This document shows positions 17,947 to 26,863 of a stretch of DNA of 64,000 nucleotides, one piece after another. Within the stretch, counting starts at the first letter, position 1. Each line of letters begins with the position of its first letter. The position numbers and the translations under genes are program-made. The stretch covers positions 1 to 64,000 of the forward strand of contig JAGAIM010000049.1 in NCBI GenBank assembly GCA_017626555.1, in the 5' to 3' direction. Source of the DNA: Bacteroidales bacterium. GTDB taxonomy: Bacteria; Bacteroidota; Bacteroidia; Bacteroidales; UBA932. The notes under the pieces are model-generated. The model made no database searches, was not told the DNA's origin, and worked only from the letters and a program-made list of their open reading frames with translations.

Positions 17947-20622
17947 TTAGAATAATGTCAACTGCGGATCATCATCTATAGTGATGTCGAATGGCTCGTC
18001 ATCTATGATATCTGTATTGTCAATCTCTTCAGCCTGATTTTCTGCCTCTGATGCTATAGGGAGAATATCATCTTCCGGTTTATGAAGAGGCTCGGTGAAA
18101 CTGACTTTCTTTACATCGTACTGGCTGGTCTTCTTACCCTTGGCCTGAAGTCCTTTCTTGGCGATAAATTCCTCTGCATCAATCAATTCCGGGTCTCTAT
18201 TCTCATTCTTACCTCCGAATATAACCTCTATCTGCGGATGCTTGTCGTCACTGACTGCAACAAGATACGAGCCTTTCGCTTCGGAAATGAAACTTACAGG
18301 TGTGTTGTCACTTATGTCAAATGAGAATCTTTTCACGTAAAAGGCAGTCACAGCCTTGTCATAGTACAATGCAGTGTAAATTTTGTTAGTATCGAGTTTC
18401 TCTATCTTCAGAAGATCTCCCTGATATCTGTTGCTCAGGTCGAAGGAAGTTGTGTAGTACGTTCCGTCTTTGAAGATTGCGAGGATATGGTCTCCTGTGT
18501 TGAACTGACCAAGATAAAGTCCTCTTCCGTCTTCGTTGAGGCGCTGTATATCTTCGTCAAACCATATATCTTTGCCTCCGATGGTCGATACACCCTTCGA
18601 TTTGAGGGTGATTTTCTGTATCGGATTCTTGGATACGAGATTTCCTCTTGAAGCCCTTCCCTTGATGCCCAACTGAGAGAAATCATACTCGTCGATGAGT
18701 TTCTTCAATTTCGGACGCGGACGCAGATATATCTTGACTGTCTCGGCTTCTCCGTTATGATTGACAGTGAACCATAGTATCTTTGAACCGGCTGTACCTT
18801 GAGTAATGTCATATTCCTTGTCACGCGTGATGCCTGTCACGGCAAATCTCTTCGCGTAACTTAAGGCCGTCTTTCCTTCGCGATATATGACATTGTATAT
18901 GGTTCTCTGGTCATTTCTGTTGAAAATTCCCACATAAAGTATATCCTTGCCGAAGAAGGCCTTTTCGCTGACCTTGGTCACGACATATTTACCATCGTTG
19001 TGGATGACGATAATCTCCGAAAGATCCGAGCAGTCGCAGATATATTCGGCGTTGTCTTCTTTCTTGAGATTGGTTCCGACGAATCCTTCTGCCTTGTTGG
19101 CATAGAGTTTCGCATTGTTGCTCACAACCTTTGTGGATTCGATCGATTCGAATTCAACGATTTCGGTGAGTCTTGGGTATGCCTTGCCGTATTTCTTCTT
19201 GAGGTTCTTGAAATAGTTGATGGTGAACTCCGTAAGATGGTCAAGGTGGTTCTGTACCTCTTCCATTTCAGCCTCGATTCCCTTAAGTTTCTCATCGACA
19301 GCCTTGGTGTCGAATTTCGAAATCTTGCGTACCGGCTTCTCTACGAGTTTGTTGATATCTTCCATCAGGATAGGCCTCTTGAGGAACTTCTGGTATTTCA
19401 TCATCTCGTCGAACACTTCCTGGAGTTGGTCTTCCCAGGTTCGGGCATCTCCTTCGAGAATCTTGTAAACCTTGTTTTCAAAGAATATCTTTTCAAGCGA
19501 ATTGTAATGCCAGTCGTTCTCCAGTTCGCTGAGCCTGATGGACAGTTCCTGACCGAGAAGGTCGCGGGTGTGAAGCGTGCTGTGTCTCAGTATTTCGTTG
19601 ACGCTGAGCACCTGAGGCTTATTCTCGTGGATTACGCAAGTGTTAGGGGTGATGGCAACCTCGCAGGCCGTAAATGCGTAAAGAGCATCTATGGTCTTGT
19701 CCGGAGATACATCATTAGGCAGATGGATGAGGATGTTTGCAGTCGCGCTGGTGAGGTCATCTATCTTCTTGACCTTTATCTTGCCGCTTTCCTTGGCTTC
19801 CATAATGGATTCCTTGACGGCATCTGTGGTCTTGCTGAAAGGAATCTCTGTGATAGCCAGGGTGTTCTTGTCGATCTTCTCGATCTTTGCGCGTACCTTG
19901 ATCTTGCCTCCCTTCTTCTTGCTGCTGTATTTAGAGCAGTCTGCGGATCCTCCTGTGAGGAAGTCCGGGAATATTTCGAAATCCTTTCCCTGAAGTACGG
20001 CTATTGAGGCATCAATGAGTTCGTTGAAGTTGTGGGGCAGAATCTTGGAGGCGAAACCGGTACCGATACCTTCGGTTCCTTGGGCGAGAAGAATAGGGAA
20101 TTTTACCGGAAGTTCTACAGGCTCCTGATTGCGACCGTCATACGAGGTCATCCAGTTTGTAGTCTTTGGATTGAACATCACTTCCTTGGCAAATTTGCTC
20201 AGACGCGCCTCGATATAACGCGGAGCGGCATTTGCATCTCCGGTAAGGATATTACCCCAGTTTCCCTGGCAGTCCACGAGATAGTTCCTCTGTCCTATCC
20301 ATACGAGTGCTCCCAGGATGGACTGATCACCGTGAGGATGGAACTGCATCGCCTGTCCGACAATGTTCGCCACTTTTGTATAACTTCCGTCATCAATACG
20401 CCACATAGCGTGAAGTACACGTCTCTGCACGGGCTTCAGACCGTCTATAAGATGGGGCACGGCCCTGTAAAGGACTGTATATGATGCATAGTCGATATAC
20501 CAGTCCTTGAACATTTTTGAGAGTTTGTATTTCCTGCTGTTCTCTCCGAATAGTTTATCGAATCTGCCTGACGCGCTTTCCGCCAGTTCCTCTTCAGGAA
20601 GTTCGATGTCTTCAAAACTCAT
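17947..20622 (-). CDS. parC: DNA topoisomerase IV subunit A (ParC type)
   Basis: Cuts and reseals DNA for chromosome decatenation together with ParE. The 891 residues include the winged-helix breakage domain with DGLKPVQRRVLHAMW, HPHGDQSI and the active-site tyrosine in AAPRYIEAR at residue 136. A coiled tower and a C-terminal beta-pinwheel-like region follow, then an acidic tail (TIDDDPQLTLF). At the residue equivalent to the quinolone-sensitive serine of GyrA/ParC (first after HPHGD) this protein has Gln100. The full-length start MSFEDIELPEEEL is kept. GyrA is an alternative, but the N-terminus and tail fit Bacteroidota ParC better. Confidence 0.92.
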   Translation of the reverse strand: MSFEDIELPEEELAESASGRFDKLFGENSRKYKLSKMFKDWYIDYASYTVLYRAVPHLIDGLKPVQRRVLHAMWRIDDGSYTKVANIVGQAMQFHPHGDQSILGALVWIGQRNYLVDCQGNWGNILTGDANAAPRYIEARLSKFAKEVMFNPKTTNWMTSYDGRNQEPVELPVKFPILLAQGTEGIGTGFASKILPHNFNELIDASIAVLQGKDFEIFPDFLTGGSADCSKYSSKKKGGKIKVRAKIEKIDKNTLAITEIPFSKTTDAVKESIMEAKESGKIKVKKIDDLTSATANILIHLPNDVSPDKTIDALYAFTACEVAITPNTCVIHENKPQVLSVNEILRHSTLHTRDLLGQELSIRLSELENDWHYNSLEKIFFENKVYKILEGDARTWEDQLQEVFDEMMKYQKFLKRPILMEDINKLVEKPVRKISKFDTKAVDEKLKGIEAEMEEVQNHLDHLTEFTINYFKNLKKKYGKAYPRLTEIVEFESIESTKVVSNNAKLYANKAEGFVGTNLKKEDNAEYICDCSDLSEIIVIHNDGKYVVTKVSEKAFFGKDILYVGIFNRNDQRTIYNVIYREGKTALSYAKRFAVTGITRDKEYDITQGTAGSKILWFTVNHNGEAETVKIYLRPRPKLKKLIDEYDFSQLGIKGRASRGNLVSKNPIQKITLKSKGVSTIGGKDIWFDEDIQRLNEDGRGLYLGQFNTGDHILAIFKDGTYYTTSFDLSNRYQGDLLKIEKLDTNKIYTALYYDKAVTAFYVKRFSFDISDNTPVSFISEAKGSYLVAVSDDKHPQIEVIFGGKNENRDPELIDAEEFIAKKGLQAKGKKTSQYDVKKVSFTEPLHKPEDDILPIASEAENQAEEIDNTDIIDDEPFDITIDDDPQLTLF

Positions 20623-20649
20623 AAATTACCTCACTTATTCTATTGGTTA

Positions 20650-21552
20650 TCAGTATTCGTAGCCGAATTTTCGCAGTTCCTTCTTGCTTTCCCTCCAGTC
20701 CGGATCGACCTTTACAAAAAGCCTCAGGAACACCTTCTTCTGGAAGAAGTCTTCCATTTCGATTCTGGCCTGGGTTCCGACCTTCTTGAGAGATTGTCCG
20801 CCCTTGCCTATGATTATGCCTTTCTGGCTGTCACGCATAACATAGATTACCGCGCTGATGTCGTATCTTTCCGCACCTTCCTTGAACTCCTCGATCACCA
20901 CTTCGCAACTGTACGGGATTTCTTCCTTAAAATTAAGGAATATCTTTTCACGTACTATCTCCGATGCGAAAAAACGGAGATTCTTGTCTGTGAACACATC
21001 TTTGTCATACCAGGCCGGTGCCTCGGGAAGATTTGCGACAATCGCATCGAAGATATTGTCCAGATTGAACTTCTCCTGCGCTGATGCGGGGAATATTATG
21101 GCATTGGGAATCTGCTCCTTCCACCATTTCATAAGTTCAAGCACCTGATCCTGACTGCTGATATCTATCTTATTGATAACCAGCACAACAGGACACTGGA
21201 TTTTCTGGAGTTTCGCTATGTACTCTTCGTTCTTGTCTCCCTTTTCGACTGTGTCGGTCACATAGAGGATGATGTCGGCATCTCCAATTGCTGTGTCCAC
21301 GAAGTTCATCATACTTTGCTGCAGCCTGTAGTTAGGCTTAAGGATGCCCGGAGTGTCGGAATAGACGATCTGGTAGTCTTCTCCGTTCACGATTCCCATA
21401 ATCCTATGCCTTGTGGTCTGCGCCTTTGCCGTAACGATAGACAGTTTTTCGCCTACCAGGGCATTCATAAGCGTGGATTTGCCTACATTCGGATTACCGA
21501 TGATGTTGACAAATCCCGCGCGATGTCTTTTCTTTGTGTTTTCTGTTGTCAT
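20650..21552 (-). CDS. era: GTPase Era
   Basis: Essential GTPase of 16S rRNA maturation and 30S assembly. The 300-residue protein has G1 GNPNVGKST, G2 AKAQTTRHRI, G3 DTPG and G4 NKID in the first domain. The C-terminal KH domain follows, with VIYVMRDSQKGIIIGKGGQS. The start MTTENTKKRHRAGFVNIIG adds a short basic extension before the G domain. It lies 27 bases upstream of parC. Confidence 0.97.
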   Translation of the reverse strand: MTTENTKKRHRAGFVNIIGNPNVGKSTLMNALVGEKLSIVTAKAQTTRHRIMGIVNGEDYQIVYSDTPGILKPNYRLQQSMMNFVDTAIGDADIILYVTDTVEKGDKNEEYIAKLQKIQCPVVLVINKIDISSQDQVLELMKWWKEQIPNAIIFPASAQEKFNLDNIFDAIVANLPEAPAWYDKDVFTDKNLRFFASEIVREKIFLNFKEEIPYSCEVVIEEFKEGAERYDISAVIYVMRDSQKGIIIGKGGQSLKKVGTQARIEMEDFFQKKVFLRLFVKVDPDWRESKKELRKFGYEY

Positions 21553-21582
21553 TCTGAGTGTCAGCGAAGAATCTTTTATATA

Positions 21583-22959
21583 TTAAAGATATGCACCCAT
21601 CTTCAGAAGGTTGGTCTCGCCCTCGGAAAGATATCTCCATTCGCCCCTCTTGATTCCTCTCTTGGTAAGTCCGGCAAAGTAAACTCTGTCAAGCGCTTTC
21701 ACTTCATATCCGAGAGACTCGAATATTCTTCTGACGATACGGTTCTTTCCAGAGTGGATCTCGATTCCGAGTTTTCTGTGGTCATCCTCCTCGATATACT
21801 CAAGTTCATCCGCAGCAATCACTCCGTCCGGGAGTTCCACACCGCTGAGGATCTTTTCGAAATCCTCCTGCTTCAGTTTGCTGTCGAGTGAAACCTGGTA
21901 GATCTTCTTCTTGTCGTATGACGGATGAGTCAGTTTCTCTGCAATCTCGCCGTCATTTGTGAACATAAGTACGCCGGTAGTGTTCTTGTCGAGACGACCT
22001 ACAGGGAAAACCCTTGAAGGACAGCCTTTGAGGAGATCCATCACTGTCTTGTCTGCGTGAGGATCGCTCGCTGTGGTCACGTAACCCTTTGGCTTGTTCA
22101 TTACAATATATATCTTCTCTTCACCTTTGAGTCTTTCTCCGTTGAAGCGGATGTCATCGGTAATGACGTTCACCTTTGTACCGAGTTCGGTCACGACCTC
22201 ACCGTTCACTGTCACCACTCCTGCGAGAATGAAGTTGTCGGCCTCTCTTCTCGAGCATACGCCTGAATTGGCGATGAACTTGTTGAGTCTTACCTCCTCC
22301 TTGATAGGAGTCTTGACCATATCGTTGTCTGAGAATGCCTCGTTGCTGACCTGAGGCCTTCTGCTGATCATCTTGTTGATTCCGCTTTCATCTTCATCGC
22401 GGAAATAGTTGAAGTCTTTCTTGTAGAAACTCTTCTTTCCTGTGTTTTTGAATCCACCGGATCTCCTGTCTCCGAATGACTGCCTTCTTTCACCGCCTTC
22501 AGAGAATGATCTGCGAGGTCTGTCGCTGCCGAAGCCGCGTCTTTCTCCACCTCCGAAACTTCTTCTTTCACCATTTCCGAAAGATCTTCTTTCACCGTCT
22601 TCAGAGAATGATCTGCGAGGTCTGTCGCTGCCGAAGCCGCGTCTTTCTCCACCTCCGAAACTTCTTCTTTCACCATTTCCGAAAGATCTTCTTTCGCCGT
22701 CTTCAGAGAATGATTTGCGAGGTCTGTCGCTGCCGAAGCCGCGTCTTTCTCCGCCTCCGAAACTTTTTCTCTCGCCATTACCGAAAGGTCTTCTTTCACC
22801 GTCTTCAGAGAATGATCTGCGAGGCCTGTCGCTGCTGAAACTGCGTCTCTCGCCGTTTCCTCCGAAGTTTCTTCTTTCACCATTGTTTGATTGTCTTCTG
22901 TCACCGTACTCTCTACGGCCATCTCTGCGGCCATTACCGCCTCTTCTGTTGTCTTCCAT
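21583..22959 (-). CDS. RluB-type pseudouridine synthase with a 34-residue-repeat N-terminal tail
   Basis: Converts uridine to pseudouridine in rRNA. The C-terminal ~240 residues hold an S4 RNA-binding domain (VRLNKFIANSGVCSRREADN) and a catalytic RsuA/RluB-type domain with the GRLDKNTTGVLMFTNDG motif containing the catalytic Asp. About 200 residues at the N-terminus are low complexity and rich in Arg, Gly, Ser and Phe, built from a 34-residue unit (RRSFSEDGERRSFGNGERR and so on). They probably form a disordered RNA-binding tail. The frame opens at a TTG at 22980, but the ATG at 22959 (MEDNRRGGNGRRDGR) is the better start. RluB or RluE/F specificity cannot be fixed. Confidence 0.9.
   Translation of the reverse strand: MEDNRRGGNGRRDGRREYGDRRQSNNGERRNFGGNGERRSFSSDRPRRSFSEDGERRPFGNGERKSFGGGERRGFGSDRPRKSFSEDGERRSFGNGERRSFGGGERRGFGSDRPRRSFSEDGERRSFGNGERRSFGGGERRGFGSDRPRRSFSEGGERRQSFGDRRSGGFKNTGKKSFYKKDFNYFRDEDESGINKMISRRPQVSNEAFSDNDMVKTPIKEEVRLNKFIANSGVCSRREADNFILAGVVTVNGEVVTELGTKVNVITDDIRFNGERLKGEEKIYIVMNKPKGYVTTASDPHADKTVMDLLKGCPSRVFPVGRLDKNTTGVLMFTNDGEIAEKLTHPSYDKKKIYQVSLDSKLKQEDFEKILSGVELPDGVIAADELEYIEEDDHRKLGIEIHSGKNRIVRRIFESLGYEVKALDRVYFAGLTKRGIKRGEWRYLSEGETNLLKMGAYL
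22499..22890 (-). repeat. 102-base tandem coding repeat in the pseudouridine synthase gene
   Basis: The segment AGAGAATGATYTGCGAGG recurs at 22501, 22603, 22705 and 22807, a period of exactly 102 bases (34 codons). The first three units are nearly identical and the fourth is more diverged. Copy number may change by recombination without breaking the frame. Confidence 0.9.
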
Positions 22960-23022
22960 TGTTTCAAGCCCTATGGGCAATTAAAATGTTAAATAAATAA
23001 TATATTGGCTCACGCCAGTTTC

Positions 23023-23808
23023 TTAATTCAATCTGAATATATAAGTTATCGTTCCTTTCTGCAGGGCAGGGGCATCCGCGCTCATATTGAAGTGTGCTCC
23101 CAATGCTGCCTTGCGGGCTGCCTGCCACAGGGTCTTGTCCGTAACGGTCGTGCCTTCTGCTCCGGCTACGGCCTTCTGCACTGTGCCATAATTGTCAACC
23201 CATATCTCCACCACAACTATACCGTCTTTCTGAACACCATAAGTCGGACGCGGCAAAGTACCGTTCACACTTCTTCCGGCAAGTTTTGCGTTAGGTTCTC
23301 CGGAGGTCTCACCTGTCCTGGTGTTGCCCTGGGCGTGTCCTGCCTTGAGTGCATCGCTCACTTCACGTGCTGTCTGGGCGGCGAGGGTGTCCTTCTGGGT
23401 CTTGTTGTCTGCTGCTGTAAAGAGCGCCCTGCGGTCAATCTCCTTCTCCCTCTTTGGCTCCGGTACATCGACATCACCGAAATCATCGACTGTAGCCTCA
23501 GGTGCCTCGTTGCTTTTCGTACCCTCGTTCTGCGCCTCTGACCTCTGTACAAGGTTTATGTCCTTTGAAGGATCGGGTACTGACACTCTCGGACTTGTGC
23601 CGTTCCAAGTCTGCCTTGGCTTCTGAATCTCAGGCTCGTCAAATTCTATCAGTATCTGCTCCTGTTCAGGAGGCGGTGGATCAAGGTATGTAAATCCGGT
23701 CAGAAAACAGCATACGAGCAGGGCGATGTGCATAACGACAGTGAGGGTGGCGCCTGTCACCCTTGATTTCTTTTCCTGCCTTTCGCGTTCTCTGAGGTAT
23801 TGTTCCAT
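23023..23808 (-). CDS. tonB: TonB-like energy transducer
   Basis: Couples the proton gradient to outer membrane receptors. The 261 residues have a short cytoplasmic N-terminus, one transmembrane helix (about 22-42), a Pro/Glu-rich periplasmic segment beginning DPPPPEQEQILIEFDEPE, and a C-terminal domain (DGIVVVEIWVDNYGTVQKAV) of the TonB/TolA fold. It is the third gene of an exbB-exbD-tonB set, 6 bases after exbD. Confidence 0.85.
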   Translation of the reverse strand: MEQYLRERERQEKKSRVTGATLTVVMHIALLVCCFLTGFTYLDPPPPEQEQILIEFDEPEIQKPRQTWNGTSPRVSVPDPSKDINLVQRSEAQNEGTKSNEAPEATVDDFGDVDVPEPKREKEIDRRALFTAADNKTQKDTLAAQTAREVSDALKAGHAQGNTRTGETSGEPNAKLAGRSVNGTLPRPTYGVQKDGIVVVEIWVDNYGTVQKAVAGAEGTTVTDKTLWQAARKAALGAHFNMSADAPALQKGTITYIFRLN

Positions 23809-23814
23809 ACTTTC

Positions 23815-24228
23815 CTATTCAGGCGAAGTTGCCATTATGACCTTGTAATGATTCCTTTTGGCGATGTTCATAACCGCTACAACCTCCTTGATCGGAACTG
23901 TCTCATCCGCATAGATCGAGAATGTCGGATCCTCTTCGGTCTGGAGGAGTTCTATGAGTTCGTCCTCAATAAGATCGAATCTTATCGGAGTCTCGTCGCC
24001 ATTGATATGATAGGAGAATCTGTCGGTATCCTGCCAATGCTTGATGGATACGCTCACAGTAGCCTTTGCGGATACCTGTCCTGTACTCTTCGGAAGGAGA
24101 AGTTTCAGCGCATTCGGATTGATAAGCGTTGAAGTCACCAGAAAGAATATCAGGAGCAGGAACACGATGTCGGTCATTGAGGACATCGAGAATCCTGAAT
24201 CAACTTTTGTCGTTCTTTTGATTGCCAT
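23815..24228 (-). CDS. exbD: Biopolymer transport protein ExbD/TolR
   Basis: A 137-residue inner membrane protein of the TonB motor. The N-terminal segment FSMSSMTDIVFLLLIFFLVT contains the conserved Asp within the single transmembrane helix that carries protons. A periplasmic domain of about 90 residues follows. It lies 12 bases after the exbB stop. Confidence 0.92.
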   Translation of the reverse strand: MAIKRTTKVDSGFSMSSMTDIVFLLLIFFLVTSTLINPNALKLLLPKSTGQVSAKATVSVSIKHWQDTDRFSYHINGDETPIRFDLIEDELIELLQTEEDPTFSIYADETVPIKEVVAVMNIAKRNHYKVIMATSPE

Positions 24229-24240
24229 TCCTGAAAATGT

Positions 24241-24936
24241 TTATCTGCCTGCCGGCTCGTGAAGCATATCTATGAACTCGATTGTCGTGCTCTCCATCTT
24301 GAACACGAGGTTTGAAATCTGTGATGTCAGGTAGTTGTATCCGAAGTATGCGATGATACCGACAAAGAGACCTCCGACGGTTGTGACCATAGCCTCGTAG
24401 ATACCTCCCGACAGGAGAGTGATGTCAATGTTATTGCCGGCTGTTGACATTCTGAAGAATGCCTCGATCATACCGGTTACTGTTCCGAGGAATCCGATCA
24501 TCGGAGCACCTCCGGCGATTGTAGCAAGCATAGGAAGTCCCTTTTCGAGTCTTGCAACCTCTACGTTGCCCATATTCTCAACTGCGGCCTGGATGTCAGG
24601 AAGCGGTCTTCCGATCCTTTCGATACCTTTCTCCACGAGTCTTGCGATAGGGGAGTCGTACTTCTGGCAGAGAGCGAGAGCCGATTTGATCTTACCTTCA
24701 TATATCATATCGTGGATATCCTTCATAAAGTTCTTGTCGATCTTTCCGGCCTTGCGGATCATCCACCATTTGTTGCCGAAGATATAGATGGCCATAATCG
24801 AAAGTAAGAGGAGGACTATCATAAGCCATCCTCCCTTTACAGCCATTTCGATGAGGGAGAAGTTCATCTCCTGTGAAGCCGTTGCTGCAGGAGCGATTGC
24901 CGTTGTGTCAACGGCTTGAAGAAGGTTGAAAAGCAT
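24241..24936 (-). CDS. exbB: MotA/TolQ/ExbB proton channel protein
   Basis: The stator-like channel of the TonB motor. It is 231 residues long with three transmembrane segments: about 33-53, then two helices around GGAPMIGFLGTVTGMIEAFF and GLFVGIIAYFGYNYL. The GTV..M signature is that of MotA/TolQ/ExbB. The N-terminus has a hydrophilic lead of about 25 residues. It is first in the exbB-exbD-tonB transcript on the minus strand. Confidence 0.92.
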   Translation of the reverse strand: MLFNLLQAVDTTAIAPAATASQEMNFSLIEMAVKGGWLMIVLLLLSIMAIYIFGNKWWMIRKAGKIDKNFMKDIHDMIYEGKIKSALALCQKYDSPIARLVEKGIERIGRPLPDIQAAVENMGNVEVARLEKGLPMLATIAGGAPMIGFLGTVTGMIEAFFRMSTAGNNIDITLLSGGIYEAMVTTVGGLFVGIIAYFGYNYLTSQISNLVFKMESTTIEFIDMLHEPAGR

Positions 24937-25032
24937 AGTTATTTACGGTCTTTTTAATTGTCGTTTTCCTATCTTGATTCGCATACGCGCGAAATCGCGC
25001 AAAATTAGTTAAAAAAACGCGAATACTCAAAT

Positions 25033-25809
25033 TTATTTATATTCCGCCCCACTGAAGAAAAGCCCCTTCCCGGGCACTGAAGTCCCTGCGTCAGAACGTG
25101 ATCCTCCGTCTATCAGTTCTTTTATCCATTCGGGATCACGCTTTCCTCTGCCTACTTCTATTAGCGATCCAACTATAGCGCGGACCATATTTCTCAAGAA
25201 CCTGTTTGCCTTGATTCTGAATACGATATAATCTCCGTCATTGTACGGATATTGCATAAGTTCCACGTGGGTCGGACGGTATGTGCTCCATCCCGCTTCC
25301 GTGATGGTGCATATTGATGTGGCATTGTTGCCTCCGGTCTTTTCGAAGCATCGGAAGTCGTGTTCCCCCAAAAGGTATGCCGCGGCTTCATTCATTCGGC
25401 CCATATCCAACGAATGACGCATTCTGTAAGAGAACTTTTCACAGAAGGGATCTTTGCAGAAGTGGATGAAATAGTGGTACTCCCTTGAACGTGCATCGAA
25501 TCTTGCGTGAAATTCTTCTTCAGATTGCGAAATCTCGTGTACCGTGATCTGATGCGGCAGGATGGCATTCAATTTGTAGCAAAGTTGTGCCGCTTCAGTC
25601 CTGACTTTGTCAGGAAGATCGAAGTGGGCGATATAGTTTATGGCATTGACTTCCGAATCTGTCCTTCCTGCTCCTGTGACCTGAATGGGGCTTCCGGTGA
25701 GTGTTTGCAGGGCTTTTTCCAAGTCGCCTTGGATTGTGCGGTCATTGTTCTGGATCTGCCATCCGCAGAACGCACTTCCGTCGTATGAAAGCCTGATAAT
25801 GTATCGCAT
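25033..25809 (-). CDS. truA: tRNA pseudouridine(38-40) synthase TruA
   Basis: Makes pseudouridine in the anticodon arm of many tRNAs. The 258 residues show YDGSAFCGWQIQNNDRTIQG, the catalytic motif GAGRTDSEVNAI, FHARFDARSREYHYFI and the C-terminal NRFLRNMVRAIVGSLIEVG segment. Start and length match the family. Upstream it diverges from the moxR/bat operon. Confidence 0.97.
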   Translation of the reverse strand: MRYIIRLSYDGSAFCGWQIQNNDRTIQGDLEKALQTLTGSPIQVTGAGRTDSEVNAINYIAHFDLPDKVRTEAAQLCYKLNAILPHQITVHEISQSEEEFHARFDARSREYHYFIHFCKDPFCEKFSYRMRHSLDMGRMNEAAAYLLGEHDFRCFEKTGGNNATSICTITEAGWSTYRPTHVELMQYPYNDGDYIVFRIKANRFLRNMVRAIVGSLIEVGRGKRDPEWIKELIDGGSRSDAGTSVPGKGLFFSGAEYK

Positions 25810-25870
25810 ATTGTAAAAAATGAGTACTTTTGTAAGTTTTTAAAATGCAAAAATATCAAAAAACATATTT

Positions 25871-26863
25871 ATGGAGAGCATAAACATAAAAGAATTGAAC
25901 GACCGCATCCAGAGAGAAAGTTCATTTGTCGATATTCTGACGATGGAGATGAACAAGGTCATCGTTGGACAGAAGCATCTTGTCGAGAATCTTCTTATAG
26001 GTCTCCTGGCCAACGGACATATCCTTCTTGAAGGAGTGCCTGGTCTGGCCAAGACGTTGGCAATCAATACCTTGTCTCGGGCTGTGGATTCCAAATTCAG
26101 CCGTATCCAGTTTACTCCGGACCTTCTTCCTGCCGATGTGCTCGGTACTCTGATATATTCTCAGAAGACAGAGCAGTTCCAGATAAAGAAAGGTCCTGTC
26201 TTCGCCAATTTCGTTCTTGCAGACGAGATCAACCGTTCTCCTGCCAAGGTGCAGTCAGCCCTTCTTGAGGCGATGCAGGAACGTCAGGTTACCATCGGAG
26301 AAGAGACGTTTAAACTTCCGGAGCCTTTCCTTGTGATGGCGACTCAGAACCCGATCGAGCAGGAGGGTACATATCCGCTTCCTGAAGCCCAACTCGACCG
26401 TTTTATGCTTAAGGTAGTGGTGACATATCCTAAGAAGGAGGAGGAGCGTCAGATCATCCGTATGAACAATTCCGGCACCTTCCCTAAGGCACAGCCTGTG
26501 CTCAAGCCCGAGGATATCGTAAGGGCACGTGAAGTGGTGAAGGATGTGTATATGGACGAGAAGATCGAAAGGTATATCGTCGATATAGTATATGCTACCC
26601 GTACCCCTGAGGACTACGGTCTGGGCAAGATTGCGTCGATGATTTCGTACGGTGCGTCTCCGCGTGCAAGTATTTCTCTTGCAATGGCTTCCAAAGCATA
26701 CGCCTTCATAAAGAGAAGAGGGTACGTAATTCCTGAGGACGTGCGTGCCGTATGCTATGAGGTTCTGCGCCATCGTATCGGACTCACCTACGAGGCTGAG
26801 GCTGAGAATATGACTACAGATCAGATCATTTCTGAAATAATCAATGCGGTAGAAGTTCCATAA
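25871..26863 (+). CDS. MoxR-family AAA ATPase of the Bat operon
   Basis: A 330-residue AAA+ chaperone-like ATPase. Walker A is GVPGLAKT and Walker B is FVLADEINRSP. The sensor region MATQNPIEQEGTYPLPEAQ and the C-terminal lid domain (TYEAEAENMTTDQII) are typical. MoxR proteins act with von Willebrand A domain proteins, and the batA and batB products nearby are such partners. A TACTTTTG -7 element lies at 25825-25832. The stop codon overlaps the start of the DUF58 gene. Confidence 0.95.
   Translation: MESINIKELNDRIQRESSFVDILTMEMNKVIVGQKHLVENLLIGLLANGHILLEGVPGLAKTLAINTLSRAVDSKFSRIQFTPDLLPADVLGTLIYSQKTEQFQIKKGPVFANFVLADEINRSPAKVQSALLEAMQERQVTIGEETFKLPEPFLVMATQNPIEQEGTYPLPEAQLDRFMLKVVVTYPKKEEERQIIRMNNSGTFPKAQPVLKPEDIVRAREVVKDVYMDEKIERYIVDIVYATRTPEDYGLGKIASMISYGASPRASISLAMASKAYAFIKRRGYVIPEDVRAVCYEVLRHRIGLTYEAEAENMTTDQIISEIINAVEVP

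Noticed and set aside
19000-20007. 335-codon open frame antisense to parC
   Set aside because: A shadow of parC codon bias; the opposite frame encodes conserved ParC domains.
22499-22890. Regular repeats that might be a CRISPR array
   Set aside because: The units are contiguous, 102 bases long, coding and lack unique spacers.
22368-22984. Long open frames on both strands across the pseudouridine synthase repeat region
   Set aside because: They are out-of-frame readings of the 102-base repeat, whose low complexity keeps several frames open; only the frame joined to the S4/catalytic domains is supported.
24960-25032. Small inverted repeat GCGCGAAATCGCGC between exbB and truA
   Set aside because: Too short and without a T-run or nearby regulator to call a site.
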